A stretch of 64,000 bases of DNA, taken from Ampelomyces quisqualis (Eukaryota > Ascomycota > Dothideomycetes > Pleosporales > Phaeosphaeriaceae). Below the pieces are notes generated by a model. The model was not told the DNA's origin and ran no database searches. It was given only the letters and a program-made list of their open reading frames with translations. The position numbers and the translations under genes were made by a program. Within the stretch, counting starts at the first letter, position 1. Every line of letters starts with the position of its first letter. The stretch lies in the NCBI GenBank assembly GCA_018398575.1, contig JAGTXZ010000003.1, positions 2,790,001 to 2,854,000 of the forward strand, written 5' to 3'. Of this stretch, positions 1 to 11,880 are shown piece by piece.

Positions 1-1735
1 TCTTCGCCTTCCCTCACCCCCGTAATGGTGCTAATGCTCTCATGATCAAAAAACCCCTCAGTAGCCGTCAGCTCCTCAAAGTCCAAATGTCTTTCAATAC
101 CCTTGGGTAAGATCTGCACCGGCCAGATAAAGGAAATCACGTAGTAAATCATGCCACCAATACAAAATGACAGTAAGAAGCCGAGCCTGTACATGCTCTT
201 ACTCGCAGCCGCAACTGAGTCTGGGTCCAGCGATCCAGCCACCCCGTGAACTGTAAAAGCAACACCCGCCACCCAGGCTACTAGCATGCGTATATCCCAG
301 CCCTTGTAGTAGGTTTAAGGACTTTCCGCGCTGGAGACGTACATGGATGGGACGTGGAAATTGCCTTTGCAGATGAGCCAGTCATCGATGACCATGCAAG
401 CTGCGATAGGCATCAAAAAGATCGTGTACGAGCCCAAGAAGGTTAGAAAAGAAGTAGCAGAAGCAATAATCTTCCATGGGACGAGTAGTGGAGCCAACAC
501 CGCGCAGAGCACTTGTCCTCGAACGATCGTCAACCATCGTGGGAAAATGCCAGTAAGATCAGCTCCAACAGGAAGTGAATTACGGCCCGCTTTGGTGAAG
601 AGAACCACCAGCATCATGCCGAACGATGCGAAGACCATTCCAGCATGTGCTACAGGACCCCAATACTGGTCTAGGACGGCCGTGTAAAGATCCCAAACAT
701 GCCACTAGCTCTTGCCGAGTACCTGGGCAGCAGCAGCAGTGGTCTCAGTGCTCAGAAACATGACTAAAACTTTGCTGATGAGAAACCGAGCCCCTGACTC
801 CAGGTCACGTCCTTGTAAGAATGACCACAACGAGCTATATCGGGCTGATTGATGAGTACGGGAGTAAGGGCGCCCATGACGGAATTTACTACAGCTTGCA
901 TCAGCATGTACTCGTGCATGATATTGTGGTCATCAGACCACTTACTAGCTTGAATCATAGGCCATACAAGATCCGACCCCGAAAGTTGCTTTTGCGAGGT
1001 CGTGTATCTGGAGTCTCCAATGCTTCCTCCGTTTGTACTGATGACCCAACCAAGAATACCAAAGAGTGTAATTGTCGTGTATACTGGCAATTGCTTTGAT
1101 CACAAACAGTTGGCACAGTACAGTTGGATGGATGAACATGATGGGCATTTGTACCTAGAGCGATCAGCTAGTCTCTCACCAAGGGCCAAGGCTTTACAAT
1201 GGCTTACTATCCAGAAGAGGAAGAAACTCAACAGATCTCGTGAGGTAGTCCCGGCACTAGCAGGAAGATGGTTCGGAATGTTGTGGTATCCATTTCCAAA
1301 GATACCACGCATGAACACTGAGGTGATGCGACCACCGTAGTAGGTTTGCGTAGCGAAGTAGATAATGGCAACAATAGCACGCACGAGGATGTAGAGACTG
1401 GCTCCTCGAACACCAGCCGCAGCACGAACGTACGCTAGAAAGCCGATAAAGTACTTGATGGCGCCGCGGCTGTTGAGAACAACAAGTACGGTCAGAATGA
1501 CGGATCCGATGACTACTACGATCATGCCATGCCACCATAGTAGACCGATGGAGACCAAAGAGGCACCAAGGTTATACAAGCTTAGGCTAAAGGTCATGGT
1601 CAGGTAGTAGACGAAGTAGTGCTACCATCACCATCTACGATCCGCTACGATATGTCAATAGGAGGACCCGGAGGTTGTGCATTCTACTAATTACAAGGTG
1701 GACTGGGAAGCAGATCCTTATTGTATCGTACTTCT
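1..1735 (-). pseudogene. NCS1-family nucleobase permease, decayed and cut by the window edge
   Basis: Reading the minus strand gives an almost complete NCS1 (uracil/allantoin permease-type) membrane transporter. The N-terminal NKDLLPSPP motif lies near 1700. The core follows with SLYNLGASLV, YGGRITSVF and NIPNHLPASAGTTS (about 1590-1230), then NSLPVGADLTG and KGNFHVPSMY (about 590-330). The C-terminal helices and tail run off the left end. Two introns are well formed: 1155-1207, and 889-945, whose removal restores QAINSVMGA. The gene is broken in several places. In-frame stops lie at 1628-1630, 1622-1624, 705-707 and 315-317. Frame changes fall near 1090 (between the IKA and PVY segments) and near 795 (after DVTWSQG). 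Conservation on both sides of each lesion shows decay of a once-functional gene and not missed introns. Family membership is clear; the exact substrate is not. Confidence 0.85.
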
Positions 1736-1739
1736 CCAT

Positions 1740-2389
1740 CTTGACTTGTGGTCTGCAATGTCTCCTTGAACGATGTTGGTGATCCCAAGGCTGCTTTGCT
1801 TTGCTTCAGGAAGCGCGACATGCCGATCAAGGTTTCGTTGACGTTGATGTTAGTTCGATGTCACCCTCGGTGGCGAAGTACATGGCGATGGTACTATATG
1901 ATATGTGCATGCTGAGTCTAGGAGACGATAATGACTCTTGCTGTGGAGCAGCCAAGTTCTAGCTTTATCGCAAAGATAGGCAGATGTAGAGTGATGGTCC
2001 TTGTCGGGCGTGCTGAATGTTGTTACGGTAGTGATAAGCCGATACCTAGTGCAAGGATACTTCGTCGCCAGACAGTCGGCTTCAAGTTGCCGCAGGACAT
2101 TGGCCCACTTTAACACTAGCCGCGGCGATACCGTGTTCTGTAACCTACAATCTTAGACGGAGCTACAAAATTCCGATTTCGGACGCTCCGCCATAGCCCG
2201 CGATCATTGCACGCTTTCTCTTGCGGGCTACCGGCCCTTCGGGGCCCTTCGGGGAAACGCTTTCCCAACGTAGAGGTAAAGAGGCGGTCGCGAAGAGCCC
2301 CTGCGCATCGACTATTGCAATAACATCCCCATGTCACGTTGCATGCAACCCATATCGTTCTATACGCATTCCTCGCCCATACTATCATT
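1740..2389. other. intergenic, no gene
   Basis: About 650 bp between the permease pseudogene and the MFS exporter, whose 5' ends face each other. Small open frames here show no protein-like composition or family motif. It presumably holds the MFS promoter, but I see no clear element. Confidence 0.6.
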
Positions 2390-4191
2390 ATGAAGGACCG
2401 TCAGAAAGCAGCGGAAGATTCGGTCTTTGATCAAACCAACCTGCTTCCCAAGAAAGAGCTGCTCATGGTGTTTGGAGCCCTTGCAGTGTCTCTGTTCATT
2501 TGCTTCGTCGATCAGAATGGAATCGGCGTGGCGCTCCCTACTATCGGACGCGAACTCCATGCTGAAGCCTCAATCAGCTGGGCTGGAACGAGTGCCCTGA
2601 TTTCGAACACACTCTTCCAGGTCCTCTATGGGCGTGTGTCGGATTTATTCGGTAAACAAGACTTGATTAAGTCTCCCGTACTTCTTGTATCTAATTCGTG
2701 CTGCCAGGACGAAAGGCCGTGTTCATGTCTGCATTAGCACTCTTGACCATGAGTGACCTATTGTGTGGTCTGTCACAGAACGCGACTATGCTGTACGTTT
2801 TTCGTGGACTTTCTGGGGTCGCCAATGGAGGCATTACCTCCCTGGCGATGATGATTGTCTCCGACATCATCACCTTGAAAGAGCGAGGCAAATACCAAGG
2901 CATTCTAGGAGCTTGTGTCGGTCTTGGGAACATGGTTGGACCATTCGTTGCAGCTGTCTTTGTGCAGTATTCTACCTGGAAAGGCCTCTTCTGGCTGATC
3001 AGTCCACTCGCTGCTCTGTGTTGCGTCGGATGTTTCTTCATTCTACCGAAGCCGAAGAACGCGCCGCGAATGGACTTCAAAGCTGTCTCAACCAAGATAG
3101 ACTATTGGGGGATGCTAGCGGGATCCGCTGCCATTGTTCTCATCCTGATTCCAGTATCCGGTGGTGGCAGTTACTTCGCTTGGAGTTCTCCAATGGTGAT
3201 TTCGATGCTTGTCATTGGCGGCTGTTGCATGGTTACATTTCTATTCGTCGAGAAACGAGTCGCCTTACTGCCTATGATGCCGTGTAAGTTGTGGCCCTCA
3301 TTATTCATCCGCGAAATTCTAACCTTGCAAGTGTCGCTTTTCAAATCGGCCCCCGTATGCGTCATGCTCATACAAAACCTATTCTTCGGTATCGTATACT
3401 ACTCGCAACTCTACTACCTACCCCTCTTCTTCCAGAACGCGCGTGGCATGTCGCCCTTGATATCTGCGGCCCTTGTTCTTCCCATAACATGTGCACAAAT
3501 GTTGGCATCCATCATCTCCGGTCAATACATCTCTCGTAAAGAGCGCTACGGCGAGGTCATATGGTCAGGCTTCTTTCTCTGGACGCTTGGTGTTGGTTTG
3601 ACCTGCATTTTCAACCTCGATACTCCAGTTGTCGCCATAGTCGTCATCCTTTTGGTTCAGGGCACTGGTGTCGGGTTCATCTTTCAGCCTACACTTGTCG
3701 CACTCCAGGCGCACTGCACCAAAGCTCAACGTGCAGTCGTCATTTCGAATCGCAACTTCTTGCGCAGTCTGGGTGGTGCTGTCGGCCTTGCAATATCCGC
3801 CGCTACACTGCAGAATTCGCTCAAAAAAGCCATGCCGGCAAGATTTGCGTCACTCGCGAGCTCCTCCTACAATATTCCCAACTTCAATACTCTCGGGGCA
3901 TCCCCAGTGGAGGTTCGCGAGATACTCCAGGCGTATGCACATGCGAATCGGGCGGTGTTCATCATGGGCGTCCCATTCATGGCATTATGTCTCCTTGGCT
4001 GTTTACTAATTAAGGATCATGGCTTGCAACGACCTGATGATATCCAGGTCATCGAGTCAATCAATTCTCAAAATGAAGCACAGACCGAGAAGAACAATGA
4101 CGACGAGGTCCAGGGCATTTCCGAGCAACCAGTAAATAGTAATCGTAACTCGGACACCACTAAGGGGGCAATACAAGGCAAGCCACAGTAA
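2390..4191 (+). CDS. MFS drug:H+ antiporter (DHA2-like, 14 TM)
   Basis: Exons 2390-2651, 2708-3283 and 3332-4191 give a 565-residue protein. The second intron is 48 bp, divisible by three, and is inferred from its GTAAGT donor, a CTAAC branch site and the family alignment; without it a 16-residue insert would break a conserved loop. Motif-A-like GRVSDLFGRK follows helix 2, and the VFRGLSGVANGG segment fits helix 4. Many hydrophobic segments are consistent with 14 helices, and the C-terminal tail is hydrophilic and Asn/Gln-rich. DHA2-type proteins export toxic compounds or secondary metabolites across the plasma membrane by proton exchange. Unlike both neighbours the reading frame is intact. 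No biosynthetic backbone gene is nearby, so the cargo cannot be inferred. Confidence 0.85.
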
Positions 4192-4309
4192 CTTTCTGGT
4201 AGTACAATAAATTCGCACGTGTTTGATGGATGCTGAAAAACAACGACAACTTACAGCGCATGTGAGGTCTGAGCGTCTCAACTGAAAGCTTACTGAAACA
4301 TTCACTTTA

Positions 4310-5441
4310 GGCAGAATTAGAGCCACTCAGCTACCAGCCATTCATCAGGAATGGGAATCGTGGAGAAGCCTTTTGTCAAAGGTTACAGTCTTGGTGGAAG
4401 TTCGAGTGGATCTGGTGCTCTTGTTGCTCTTGGTGAGGTCGATGGAGCTGTCGGGGCAGATCAAGGGGGTAGCATTCGAGTGCCAGTGGCAAATTGCGGA
4501 ATGGTAGGGCTCAAGCCTACATTTGGCTTGGCACCTTACACTGCAAGCGGGTCGAACGAGCCGACAAACGATCATCTTGGTTCCATGACTCGAACGGTAA
4601 TGGGAAATGCTGTCTTTCTCGAGGCTATCTCTGGCAACGACAACATTGATGACCGGTCGTTTGCTGCGCCATATCCTTCTAAGATTCCTAAGTATAGTTT
4701 GGTAGGCACGTTACTGGAGAAGCTACTGAAGGGGAAGAGGTTTGCTGTGATCACCGAGTCTCTGTCAACCCCGGCTTTAGATCAGCGTGTCATCAAGACA
4801 TTCCGAACTGCCGTTTCGAAATACATCGAGCTGGGCGCGATAGTAGAAGAGGTTTCGATACCTCTACATGCAAAGGGGGCCGCCATATGGACTGGCATTT
4901 CAAAAGTAAGGGGCTTCCTCGCCAAGACTTCAGGCTCGTTCGGCAGAACAGGCCACCAGATGCTCGGCTTGAACGGCCTGTTCCATGTAATGGGAAATTG
5001 GGACGAGGATACGCTTCAACAAAGAACATATACCTTGACGGTCTGTACGCTGTAAAACAGTTTCCACTACTGCTGGCCAAAGCAACGAACTTGTCCCGCC
5101 AACTACGAGACGCATACGATGCTGCTCTCGAGATGTACGATATACTTCTCACACCAACATTGCCCTATGTAGCTACTAGTCATGCTGCATCTGAAGCGAC
5201 TCCACTAGAGCAAACAGCAAAGCAGATTGGCTTGACTGCCAACACGGCACCTTTCAATCAAAGCGGCCATCCGGTACTGGCGTTGCTCATTGGAATGTTG
5301 GAGGTTCTCGAGGGGCCTGGAGTGAAGGACGGCGTAAAGCTGCACATCAGCATGCAAGTCACTGGAAAGTGGTGGGACGAGATGGCCGTATATGAGGCTT
5401 CCTTTGCTTGGGAAAGGGCCAATGATTGGAGGGACATGTAG
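4310..5441 (+). pseudogene. amidase-signature enzyme relic
   Basis: Homology to fungal amidases begins at about 4321 (SHSATSHSSG) without a start codon and with an in-frame TAG just before it (4318-4320). The glycine/serine-rich core GYSLGGSSSGSG (cis-Ser) and the nucleophile segment QGGSIR are present. The upstream third of the family fold, including the catalytic Lys of the Ser-cisSer-Lys triad, is missing. Near 5005-5015 the reading frame shifts: the first frame ends at 5055, while the conserved continuation (KNIYLDGLYA, then GLTANTAPFN and GKWWDEM) is in another frame up to 5441. An ORF starting at Met 4351 exists but would lack the lysine. A 39-bp intron at the shift is possible but shorter than any other here. 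I read it as a 5'-truncated, frameshifted pseudogene. Confidence 0.75.
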
Positions 5442-5618
5442 TTAGCAAAATGCTAAAGGGGAGAACGCGATGCTCAGATCCAGTAATAAAAAGCTGAATT
5501 CTCAGGTGCCCAGGAGACTAAATTAGACTCAACGCTAAGATTCAACAATCGCTCGTGTCCGTACGAGCCATGACATCATAGTACCGAGGTATGATCTCGC
5601 GCTTAGGCATTTCGTCCC

Positions 5619-6254
5619 ATGTCAATTGACGCGGCTAAGATTCCAACATACATACGAAGGCAACCACCGCACAACTCAGGCCAATTGTTCAAGCACGTAC
5701 AATCAACATACCGACTTTCCTCGACACACACAGCCTGTCCATCTTGGCAATCCCAGCCTACTACGGACGTCCTTTCCGTATCACCTCACAGTTTCGCACT
5801 CAATGTTGCAACTCAAAGCCAGCTCGGTAAATGGGATAATCGCAATCCTCGATCATCTGTTATGAAAGGGCAGCTCAGGGAGCGCCTCCCAGCTGAAGAG
5901 TTTGCCAAATACGAGCGCCTCAAAGCATGCCATGCCAATGGCATGGAAGTGAGTTTCTACCCATCTTTTATAGTAGGAAATGGAGTGTAGATTGATACTC
6001 GACAGAACCTCCCTCTCTTTGCTACAGCAGTCGTCCTGGGCAACATGGCAGGGTTGAAAAAGCAGGGTCTGGACGGACTGAACGGTTTTGCGGCCCTCTA
6101 CCTCATGATCCGGATGGCATTCAAAAGCGTGTGCATGACACATCAGACGCAAGGTCCGACTTATATTCGAAGTGGGTTGTGGGTAACACGCGTTGCGTTG
6201 TGCTTCAGGACGATCATCCGCGCGGCAAGGGCTCTTGGTGGTGACCGAATTTAG
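5619..6254 (+). CDS. MAPEG-family membrane protein, probable N-terminal frameshift
   Basis: Exons 5619-5948 and 6006-6254 give 192 residues. The core matches MAPEG-type proteins (eicosanoid/glutathione-metabolism membrane proteins): ALNVATQ, WDNRNPRSS, KYERLKACHANGMENLP across the splice, then VVLGNMAG and YIRSGLWV. MAPEG proteins are small four-helix membrane proteins; most fungal members have no assigned substrate. The expected first helix (LSILAIPAYY, ending near 5763) is present but in a different frame from the rest, so one base appears to be gained or lost near 5765. The Met at 5619 opens the downstream frame but gives an unrelated N-terminus. Either the gene is a recent pseudogene or the assembly has an indel here. 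The family call is firm; functionality is doubtful. Confidence 0.6.
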
Positions 6255-7115
6255 ATATGCCGATAAGAATGGTGTTGGTGGTGTCTCAAGTAGGGATGAA
6301 GTGTGTGTAGCCCTCGAATGGAGCCAAGGCTGGATCGGTCAGTATTCTTTCGGCTCGTATCAGCTGCTTTACAGAGAGGAAGTAGGATTACAAGAAGACG
6401 AAGCTAGTGCACTTGCCTCTCAGAGCCGGCGTGGTAGCCTTGTTTCAGATGGTGAACTTGCACACTTTAAGGTTCATGCCATCCTGGGGCAGCTAAACGG
6501 GTCTGCCTGAATCTCGTTGCCTGCCAGAGGCGCCTCGAGCGCCCACGCGAAGCGCAGCCAAAACGTGTGCACAAAGCTACCAGCATTCATAAAAGGTGCA
6601 GACGAGCTGAGGCTGGTGTTGTCGTCGACAAAACTCACCGCAAGTTCTGCTACAGTCGATTAGCGGTTCGGTAGCAATCACGTGTCAGTCCGTGCCCAGG
6701 TCTTCGCCCGCGTCGCCAAGTCCACCACCTCTCCTCTATCCAGGCCCTTCCTGTGCATCAGTTAGAGTACATCGACAGCCCACCCACCCCATCTCCCACC
6801 ACCACTCCCGCCACCACCGGCTCTCTTGAACACCTTCCGTAAGTAATCGCTGTTGCCCCTCGGCGCCCCCTCTGGCGTTACGGGCCACGCAGCTGGTGCT
6901 GGTGCCACTCGCCGCTTCCTGCCGCTCGTCTCCCTCGAATCCGCCCCAGGCGCACAGCGCTGCTTGCGCCCGCACGACGTTCACGTTCCTGTGTTCATGC
7001 GACTACACGTGACGCAATGGTCCCCTACACAACACCGCTCTAACCTCTGAGTGCTGCAGGTTCGGGAGTCTTTACAACGCCTACCCACACGCCCTCCACA
7101 TACACACCAGCAATC
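6255..7115. other. intergenic, ARF1 5' region
   Basis: About 860 bp with no supportable gene. The part from 6700 to 7115 is rich in C and T, typical of highly expressed fungal promoters and 5' UTRs, and probably carries the ARF1 leader. A leader intron is possible but I could not fix its ends. Confidence 0.5.
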
Positions 7116-7846
7116 ATGGGTCTGACGTTCTCGAAGCTCTTCGACAAGTTGTGGGGAAAGAAGGAGATGCGCATTCTAATGGTCGGTCTTGATGCTGCCG
7201 GAAAGACGACCATTCTGTACAAGCTCAAGCTCGGTGAAATCGTCACTACCATCCCTACCATCGGTATGTCGCGGCCCGCTTCTGCACAGCATGAGCGATG
7301 CGCTGACAATCCGACCTACAGGTTTCAACGTCGAGACCGTCGAGTACAAGAACATCCAGTTCACCGTGTGGGATGTCGGCGGTCAGGACAAGATTCGTCC
7401 TCTCTGGAGGCATTACTTCCAGAACACGCAGGGTATCATCTTCGTCGTCGACAGCAACGATCGCGACCGTGTCGTCGAGGCCCGCGAAGAGCTCCAGCGC
7501 ATGCTTAACGAGGACGAGCTGCGGGATGCTCTTCTCCTGGTGTTCGCCAACAAGCAGGATTTGCCCGTAAGCCCCCCATACAAACGCGCCACGTTTCCGA
7601 GGCCTGTAGTAGACTAACACTTTGTTTTTCCAGAACGCAATGAACGCTGCTGAGATAACCGACAAGCTCGGCCTCCACAGCCTCCGACAACGCGCTTGGG
7701 TACGTTAGAGCAAGACCCCCACTTTCTCGATACCGAGCTAACAACGTTTCCAGTACATCCAATCTACTTGCGCCACATCCGGTGACGGTCTGTATGAGGG
7801 TCTCGAATGGTTGAGCAACTCGCTCCGCAAGGCCGGCCACAACTAA
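7116..7846 (+). CDS. arf1: ADP-ribosylation factor 1 (Arf GTPase)
   Basis: Four exons (7116-7263, 7322-7566, 7634-7699, 7754-7846) encode 183 residues, the usual Arf length. Gly2 after the start Met is the N-myristoylation site. The P-loop GLDAAGKTT, switch segment WDVGGQDKIRPLW, guanine-specificity motif NKQD and the C-terminal TCATSGDGLYEGLEWL are all intact. Arf1 recruits COPI and clathrin adaptors on Golgi membranes when GTP-bound. All splice sites are canonical, and the three introns are 54-67 bp. This is one of the safest calls in the window and anchors the housekeeping block that follows. Confidence 0.98.
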
Positions 7847-8525
7847 GTCTTGCGCGCACGTCGGTCGTAGCGATTTGCCCTTGTAGTAAACGTCTGCCAG
7901 CCCAGACACGTCACGCCCAAAACCTCTCTTCATGGCCTGCTCCCCGCCATATGTCTCCAAGCCACATGACCATGAAACGTATGCATCGGTGTCTTTCAAA
8001 TCGGATGGTGGAGCGGATTAGATTTCATTTCACCATTGGAGTTTGTGTGCATGCTATGACTCGCGTTTCTGGATTGTTGGTGGTTTGAACCAAAACAGTC
8101 TCTGGTTACTTTACGTGCTACTATCAAATTTGAGCCTCTCCTTTTAGACACTTTCTGGACGAAGACGTGAACTAAGCGTGTTTGCGTGCATAACCACCGC
8201 TTGCACAGGTGACGGATGAGACTAATATGCGGCTTGGGCATTCATATCGTTGACTTGCCATCTTGGCCGACACTTACGATCTTACAATGAAGATGCAAGA
8301 ATACGATGTGGTTCAATTCATGATTTGAATGCCGTATCTGATGCATACATATGTGCTCCTATCGTTACGCAATCCCTGAACGCCAATCCCTCAGAACATT
8401 CATCCATTCACGACCCCCCCATTCAACCATACGCATGCTAAGTGAAAATGACACGATTGCATGAAATCCTCCAGCTCATGATGATCAGCCTAGCGCGGCT
8501 CTAGTACGCAAGAGACTCGTCAACA
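7847..8525. other. intergenic, convergent 3' ends
   Basis: About 680 bp between the 3' ends of arf1 and the mob2-type gene, which converge. It holds the 3' UTRs only; no ORF has family-like features. Confidence 0.6.
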
Positions 8526-9827
8526 TCAAGATGCAGGCACAGCCTGCTGTATGCCCGAACTCTTCGGCGGTGCATTCTCCTTCGAGCCAATCGGCGGCAG
8601 CAGACCCTTCTCGCCCCAGAGGTCGACCAACGGCTGCATAGGCTCAGTCTCCTTGTCACCGAGTAGGTTGAACAGCTTGCCCACGTTGATGAAGTGGATG
8701 AAGCAGGTGTTCAGCTCCTTGTAGGCATTGACATTCCAGAAAGGCTCCAGCCAGTGTCCATGGTAGATGTGTGCATAGCATCGCATCATCTGGCGGTAGA
8801 TGCTCTTGATGTCTGCCTCGAATGTCTCTGGGAATCCGGACGACTTCCCGAGCCAGTCACGGCCAGCGAGCTGGGATAGTGGGGCATTGAGGCTGCTGGG
8901 TCCAAGAGGCTGAGGGTTGTTTCCACTCGTAGTCAACGATCCTGATGCGTAGGTGGACGCTGCGATTGATATAGACGTTGTGTCTGTTGGAAAGATGTTG
9001 GGGTCGTTGATTTTACCTACGATCCACTTCTGTACGAGGTTGATGTACTGGATTGCGGGGATCTTGATGGGCTTCTTTTGGTTGTCTAGCCAGGTGTAGG
9101 TATGGCCACTTGCTGACATGGTAGGGCAGACCTCGGGATTGCAAATGGGCTTGCCTGTCCTCTCATCTGTAACTTTGATGACTTCAATCATTTGCTCAAG
9201 CAGACGGTACTGTTCGACAACTGGTCGCATGGTCAACTTAAACGCCACATTTTGGAAGAATCGAGACTTACCTGTGTGTGCGAGCCATTCGCCCTCCTCG
9301 ACGAGCTTGGGCTTTGCAGCCAGCGTCATGAAGTTTCCCTTTACAATAAGGTTGGAATACTCGTCACGGAAGAAGAACGGCGGTCTGCGGGAGCCACCCG
9401 GCACGGAACTATCCGGCGCACCCTGGCTTTCGAATGACATGGCTGAAGACAATGCTGGGGAGTTTGGCATGGGAGGCGCAGCCGAGGGCTGCTGTGAAGT
9501 AGGCGATGCCGAGTATGGAGTTGTGGGAGAGTGAGAGCCTCCTTTGCCCTGCTGTTGGGTGCCTTTGTTGGAGCGGCCAGCAAGGCCTTGGCGTCTACCA
9601 ATAGAGTATTAGAAAAAAACAAACCGAGGCTCTGAGGCGGTATAGTTATATACAGGCGCCGGAGGAGGATTTGAAAGCGCGTTGAAGTGTTTATCACACT
9701 TTCAAATCCTGAGACAATTGAAGCAGAGCGACTGAAACAGACAGGCTTGACATGGGGGGCAGCCAAAGAGCATTTTGGGGAAGGGAGCTGTGCCAAGCAC
9801 TTACACGCTGGAGAAGAAGGACGCCAT
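8526..9827 (-). CDS. mob2: Mob2-type kinase activator
   Basis: Exons on the minus strand: 9805-9827, 9272-9594 and 8526-9220, giving 346 residues. The first exon encodes only MASFFSS and part of a Val codon, before a 210-bp intron with a GTAAGT donor. A Ser/Gln/Pro-rich disordered N-terminus is followed by LVKGNFMTLAA, EWLAH, the zinc-site segment CNPEVCPTMSA, YTWLDNQKKP, IPAIQYI and CYAHIYHGHW. These match the Mob2 branch, which binds NDR kinases (Cbk1/COT-1), better than Mob1 or phocein. An insert of about 40 residues, rich in Ser and Thr, splits the Mob fold after FPTD. Mob2-NDR complexes control polarised growth and hyphal tip extension. It is divergent from leo1. Confidence 0.88.
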
Positions 9828-10227
9828 GATTTGCAGCAGTCGCTATGCCGTGTCTCGAACAAGCGGGAAGAGTGTTGGCTCAGCTCGACTAGGGCGGCAG
9901 AAAGCGTATGCAGCGGCCAGAGAGGGGTGTTGTTGTTGGTGATACGTCGCGAGCGGCCAGCGATTTTGGGTCTGCAAGGGCTCGAGCTGCAACGAGCAGG
10001 GGCAGCGCGCTAGGTCTGAAAGGGGAAGCGCGGCTTCATTATTGCTCGGAACTTTGTTCACGAAGCTCTGAAGCCGACGTCGCGCAACCTTCACCTTCAC
10101 CTTCACTGGGCCCGCGTCGCTTCGCGTCCGTCACCTTTGCTCATTACTGGTAGCGTCAAGTCTCGGCGCATCTCGGCACTGTCACACCTCAGAGCTTGCG
10201 CTTCCTCCCAATACAACAGCTGCAACC
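9828..10227. promoter_or_regulatory. shared mob2/leo1 promoter region
   Basis: These 400 bp separate two divergent start codons and must hold both promoters. No TATA box or known operator is evident. Confidence 0.5.
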
Positions 10228-11645
10228 ATGTCCGACGCGGGTGCTGATGCGAACATCTCTGAACATGAGGTTGAGCGTCTACCTACCCCGGCAGCGAATG
10301 AGGAAGCAGAAGCGACAGTCGCGACGGTAGAGGAGAGCGGGCTAGACGACGATGAGGATGACCTTTTCGGCGATGGGGGAGACGATGCCGAGGAGCCAGC
10401 GTGAGGCGCACGAATGCAACTGCTTGCGGATTCGGAAACTAACACGGGGACAGAGACCGCAAGCTGGACGACGAAGAGCTCGACTCGGGCGACGATGAGG
10501 GCCGTGCCGACCGCGTCAGGGCACCAGATGCCGTGGAGGAGGAGGGCGAGCAGCGCACATTTGCCGTCATGGACGCCGACATTGCGCGCCACCCCATTCC
10601 AGAACCCAGCGACGGCGAGCTGTATCTGCTCAAGGTCCCGCGATTCCTGGCCTTCGAGCCCACAGCATTCAGCCACAGGACCTTCCAGCCGCCCACCACA
10701 GACCACCACTCAAAGCTCGTCGCGTCGGAACAGTTTTCCGCCTACAACACCGCCATGTCCACGATCCGCTGGCGTCGCTCGCCCTCGAACAACGCTGAGC
10801 TCCAATCGAATGCCCGCATATTGAGGTGGTCAGACGGCTCGCTCACGCTTCAGATTGCCAATGACCCGACCACTCAATTCGACATTGACGCGAACACGCT
10901 GGCACCGCCGCAGGTCAACCCCAAGATTCCCACACCGACCTCCACAAAGGCAGGCGCGAAACAGAGCTCCAAGCTGGAGAGCTACACATACCTTGTCGCG
11001 CCGTACGAAGATGCAAACGTCATGCGCGTCACCAACAAGCTCACGACCGCCCTTAACGTTGTGCCGGCCAACGATATAAAGGACACCGCCTTGGAGAAGC
11101 TGCAGAATGACCTTGCGCAAATTGCCAGCCGTGGCCGCGACAACGACGACCAAGCCATATCCTTCGTCGACGTAAATGAAGACCCGGAACTACGGCGGCA
11201 AAGAGAAGAAGCTACCTTCAAGGAGAGGCAACGACAAGCCCGCGCTCGCGAAAAGCACGAACTCCGGGCAGCCGAGCGTGCAGTCCGCACCGTCGGCCGC
11301 TCAGGCGGGCGCTCATCTGGACTCAACATCGATGATCTCGAGGATGCTGCTAGCCGGCCCCGGAAACCACGGCAAAAAGGTGGCCTACGGCGCGATTGGA
11401 GCGACGACGACGACTATGGACGAGGAGGCAGGACAAGAGAAGACGACTATGACGAGGAAGATGATTTCATCGCGGCTAGTGACGAAGAGCCTGAGATTGT
11501 TGATGATGACGATGATCTGGACGACGGAATTGCAGCAAGTCCAAAAAGGAAGTCTGGTGGACGTGGCGATGACTACGATGGGGAAGTGGTGGTCAGTCGA
11601 ACAAAGAGGAGGAGGGTAGTGGATGATGACGAAGATGACGAGTAG
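10228..11645 (+). CDS. leo1: Leo1, Paf1 transcription elongation complex subunit
   Basis: Exons 10228-10400 and 10454-11645 encode 454 residues. The N-terminus is acidic (DDDEDDLFGD). The Leo1 core follows: HPIPEPSDGELYLLKVPRFL, the STIRWRR and ARILRWSDGSLTLQI segments, then SYTYLVAPYED. The C-terminal third is charged, starting with a basic helix (RERQ/ARE-rich) and ending in long Asp/Glu runs with a KRRR patch, as in Leo1 orthologues. Leo1 acts with Paf1, Ctr9, Cdc73 and Rtf1 on RNA polymerase II, promoting H2B ubiquitination and limiting heterochromatin spread. The single intron lies inside the acidic N-terminus and has a GTGAGG donor. Confidence 0.95.
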
Positions 11646-11880
11646 TCTGGAGCTGCCAATTTCGGAGTCGACAAGGAAGAGGTTGGAGAAACGTATTCAT
11701 TTGAATATTAGCATAGCACGGCGTACGGTCATCTTGGACTTGATCTGCAAAATTGGAACATCAGCTTCAGGGCAGACCTTGAAACATGTACAACAATACT
11801 AGGCTAAATTTTGTACCAACACGTAGGAACATCGCCCGCGATCATGAAAGTGTACGCAAATTTCATCGCATGCGTGCAAA

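Noticed and set aside
4988..5026. short intron that would rescue the amidase frame
   Set aside because: It would be 39 bp with no branch site, and the N-terminal third would still be missing.
6193..6510. 105-codon ORF overlapping the MAPEG 3' end
   Set aside because: Overlaps the last MAPEG codons in another frame and its unique part matches nothing I know.
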